NCBI RefSeq assembly: GCF_022376445.1
Contig: NW_025955730.1
Coordinates: forward strand, 1-12,491
Length of the DNA stretch: 12,491 nt
From: Fomitopsis serialis
Taxonomy: Eukaryota; Basidiomycota; Agaricomycetes; Polyporales; Fomitopsidaceae
Reading direction: 5' to 3'
Positions 9,621 to 12,491 of the stretch are shown here, piece by piece. A program made the translations under genes and the position numbers. Position 1 is the first letter of the stretch; each line of letters starts with the position of its first letter. The notes beneath the pieces were generated by a model that worked only from the letters and a program-made list of their open reading frames with translations, made no database searches and was not told where the DNA came from.

Positions 9621-9770
9621 GCTTGTGCAGTTGGGATGACGGATTTATGCTGTTAGTTATATGCGTCGCTTGTTGAACTCCTATGCCATATGAAACACTA
9701 CGAACTCATGTATTGATCGTTACACCCTAAAGATACATATGATACACCTGCGTACGCCAGAGCAACGGAT
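9621..9770. other. Convergent intergenic spacer
   Basis: These 150 AT-richer bases separate the stop codons of the FunK1 gene (+) and the oxidoreductase gene (-). Both 3'UTRs must end here, or the two transcripts overlap as antisense. Nothing else was seen. Confidence 0.6.
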
Positions 9771-10732
9771 CTAGTCGTAGAAGACGAGCAAACGGAGCTC
9801 GATCGACTCCCTGAGAAGCGCGTCTTTGGGCGTGCTCGGGTCCTGGAACGCAGTGTGAGGCGTCAGGATCGCCGTGTCATCTTCCGTCTTTGAGTCGAAG
9901 CTATGCGCATCCATACGTCAGTTCAGTCGCCTCGCACACGGGTGTCCTGAGCAATACTCACCACTTGATGAGGACGAACTCATCTGGCTCCATGCCCCTC
10001 AAGTACTTCCACTTGTGGTTCGGGGTGAACTTCACGCTGTTCGTCTCGCCCTTCCTGTCTTCGTACACCAAGTCTGTAGCGACTAGGTCCCCCTTGTAGT
10101 CTACGGAGCGGAAGTCGCAGAGGGCGAGCGGCCAGTCGTACGCGGCGTGCGAGATGGGGCGCCAGAGGTTGATGATCTGGAAGCGACGCTGGAGGAGCGC
10201 GGGAGCGTCTGTGGGTGGGAGGTGTCGGTGCACGCGCGCGATGGCGGCGGCGGCCGTCTGGTCGACGTGCGCCTGCGGGACGGGCTGCCGCCTCTGCGGC
10301 GAATCGTCGGGCTCGCCTGGGCGGCGACGGCGGATCGCTGGCGAAGAGGGATGCTGGTGAGCGTCGCACTCTGAGCAGTAAAGTGGATCGGGACTTACTG
10401 TGATCGAAGATGACGGCACGACTCGCGCCGGTGAACTTCTTCACGAGCTCGATGCTCTCGGGGTAGTACTCCGCCTCGACCGCTGCGTCGTTGGTGAACG
10501 CCTTGTGCGTAGCGGCTTCGCGGCCGAACTGGAAGCCGGCGGTGTCGAGCGTTACGGAGTCCTCCTTACCGCGGAGGTTCTCGATCTCGACGATATGCGA
10601 CTCTTGCTTGATGTTCGTGCGGCGCTTACCGGTCGCAGGGTCCGAGTTGACGTGGGTGTAGGGCTTGGAGCCGTCCTCGGGGGGAGTGAAGTAGAAGACC
10701 TCGGCGGTGACGGACTGTGGCTGGTCAGACAT
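9771..10732 (-). CDS. CmcJ/NvfI (AsaB-like) family hydroxylase/desaturase, putative Fe(II)/2-oxoglutarate oxygenase
   Basis: Spliced model on the minus strand: 10732-10399, 10337-9962 and 9900-9771, giving 279 aa. Both introns are 61 nt with GTAAGT and GTGAGT donors. The family includes fungal enzymes annotated as GA4 desaturase or AsaB hydroxylase/desaturase and bacterial CmcJ. Members oxidise small molecules, often in secondary metabolism. Diagnostic stretches are IRRRRPGEP (113-121), AHVDQT (134-139), RFQIINLWRPI in the middle, HKWKYL and EFVLIKCFDS before and across the last junction, TPHTAFQDP (250-258) and RESIELRLLVFYD at the C-terminus. His135, Asp137 and His252 are good candidates for the iron triad, and an Arg in RESIELR (267 or 273) for 2-oxoglutarate binding; this mapping is inference. 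Length is typical for the family. The start at 10732 begins MSDQPQ and is the first ATG after the TATA box. The substrate is unknown, and no biosynthetic cluster is visible next to it. Confidence 0.92.
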
Positions 10733-10824
10733 GGCGTTAGAGTGAAACAGGCGGGGAGGATGCAGGGAGAATAAAAAGCTATCTAACAAGGACTTGTGGG
10801 CAACAGTGGGCTCATGGCCTTGCC

Positions 10825-10832
10825 TTTATATA
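10825..10832 (-). promoter_or_regulatory. TATA box of the CmcJ/NvfI-family gene
   Basis: On the minus strand this reads TATATAAA, 93 bases upstream of the start codon at 10732. The spacing allows a leader of about 60 bases. Confidence 0.65.
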
Positions 10833-11033
10833 TCTGTGAGCAAGCCTTCCCAGGGATATCGATCGCGATGGCGTGCTGGGCATGGAGTTAGCTGACAAAG
10901 CCTCTTAAACCTCCGTTTCTCACTAAGACGGCTATGTCAGGATACCATGCAATCCCTGTAAAGTCGGAGTCCCGAGTACCGATGGAACTGATGACTTGAA
11001 GCTGACAATGCACCGCGCGTCAAGCCGACATTC

Positions 11034-11051
11034 GGAGGAGGAGGAGGAGGG
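11034..11051 (+). repeat. Short GGA microsatellite
   Basis: Five GGA units are followed by GGG. On the opposite strand this is a CCT run. No function is evident. Confidence 0.85.
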
Positions 11052-11442
11052 CGAGTGACTCACCTTGGTCCACAAACATATTCGTCGGACTCGGACCGAG
11101 AGAGCGGCAACGGCATTGGTCACATATTCTTCGTCTGGTCCTGGATGACTTGTATGCAGATTTACGAGACAGACCAAAGCTCGATAATCGCCGCAAGTGC
11201 TTGAGAATAACAACGCTCTTGTGTTGTGAGGAGAAAAGGCAGAGAGACAGAACAAGACAGTCGGAGACGGTGGCCAGAATTGGCAAGGCGCTGGCGGGTC
11301 ACCGTCAACCGTGACGTCGCGACAGCCACCGGGCACTGCCGAAGCGCGCTTGATAAGGCTGCGTTACTCCGCCGCGTCGCTCTCTCCTCAACCACCACCA
11401 TCTCTGCCATCTCCTCTCTACTTGCATCTCTTCCTACACGAC

Positions 11443-12491
<1,049 letters not shown>

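Noticed and set aside
10400..10774. 124-aa plus-strand ORF opposite exon 1 of the oxidoreductase
   Set aside because: It is a shadow of the minus-strand exon, which encodes the conserved family N-terminus.

Overview
The window looks like nuclear DNA of a filamentous basidiomycete, probably an Agaricomycete close to Polyporales. The coding exons are GC-rich. Introns are short (47-70 nt) with GT...AG ends, mostly GTGAGT/GTAAGT donors. The gene set includes a FunK1-type kinase, a family that is expanded in mushroom-forming fungi. No bacterial-type operon, phage, CRISPR array or intact transposon is visible. The taxonomic placement is inference from gene content and intron style.

Layout: (1) 1-1591 has no recognisable gene; it holds unassigned open stretches and the TATA promoter of the next gene. 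(2) 1592-4278 (+), five exons, encodes an 824-aa HAM1-like/DUF4449 lipid-binding-type protein. (3) 4659-6431 (+), six exons, encodes a 495-aa RAI1/DXO-family decapping nuclease with every catalytic motif present. (4) 6432-7306 is an intergenic stretch with intron-like signals, a possible tiny spliced ORF and a 20-base poly-C run. (5) 7307-9620 (+), two exons, encodes a 752-aa FunK1 kinase. Its N-terminal region has a PD...ExK pattern, an acidic linker and a basic NLS-like cluster. (6) 9771-10732 (-), three exons, encodes a 279-aa CmcJ/NvfI (AsaB-like) Fe(II)/2-oxoglutarate-type oxidoreductase, convergent with the kinase gene. (7) 10733-11504 is a divergent intergenic region. (8) 11505 to the window end (+) is a polyubiquitin gene with three complete units and the start of a fourth. 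A phase-1 intron recurs at codon 70 of each complete unit, unit 1 has an extra intron at codon 35, and there is a likely 5'UTR intron.

The genes do not form an obvious pathway. RAI1 (RNA 5'-end quality control) and polyubiquitin are housekeeping genes. The HAM1-like protein is a conserved fungal protein of incompletely known role. The FunK1 kinase and the CmcJ-like oxidoreductase belong to lineage-expanded accessory families. I see no convincing evidence for a new multi-gene system. The points most worth checking are the FunK1 architecture with its 33-nt in-frame intron-like segment, the atypical splice donor in RAI1, the repeated intron position in polyubiquitin, and two possible small ORFs between genes.
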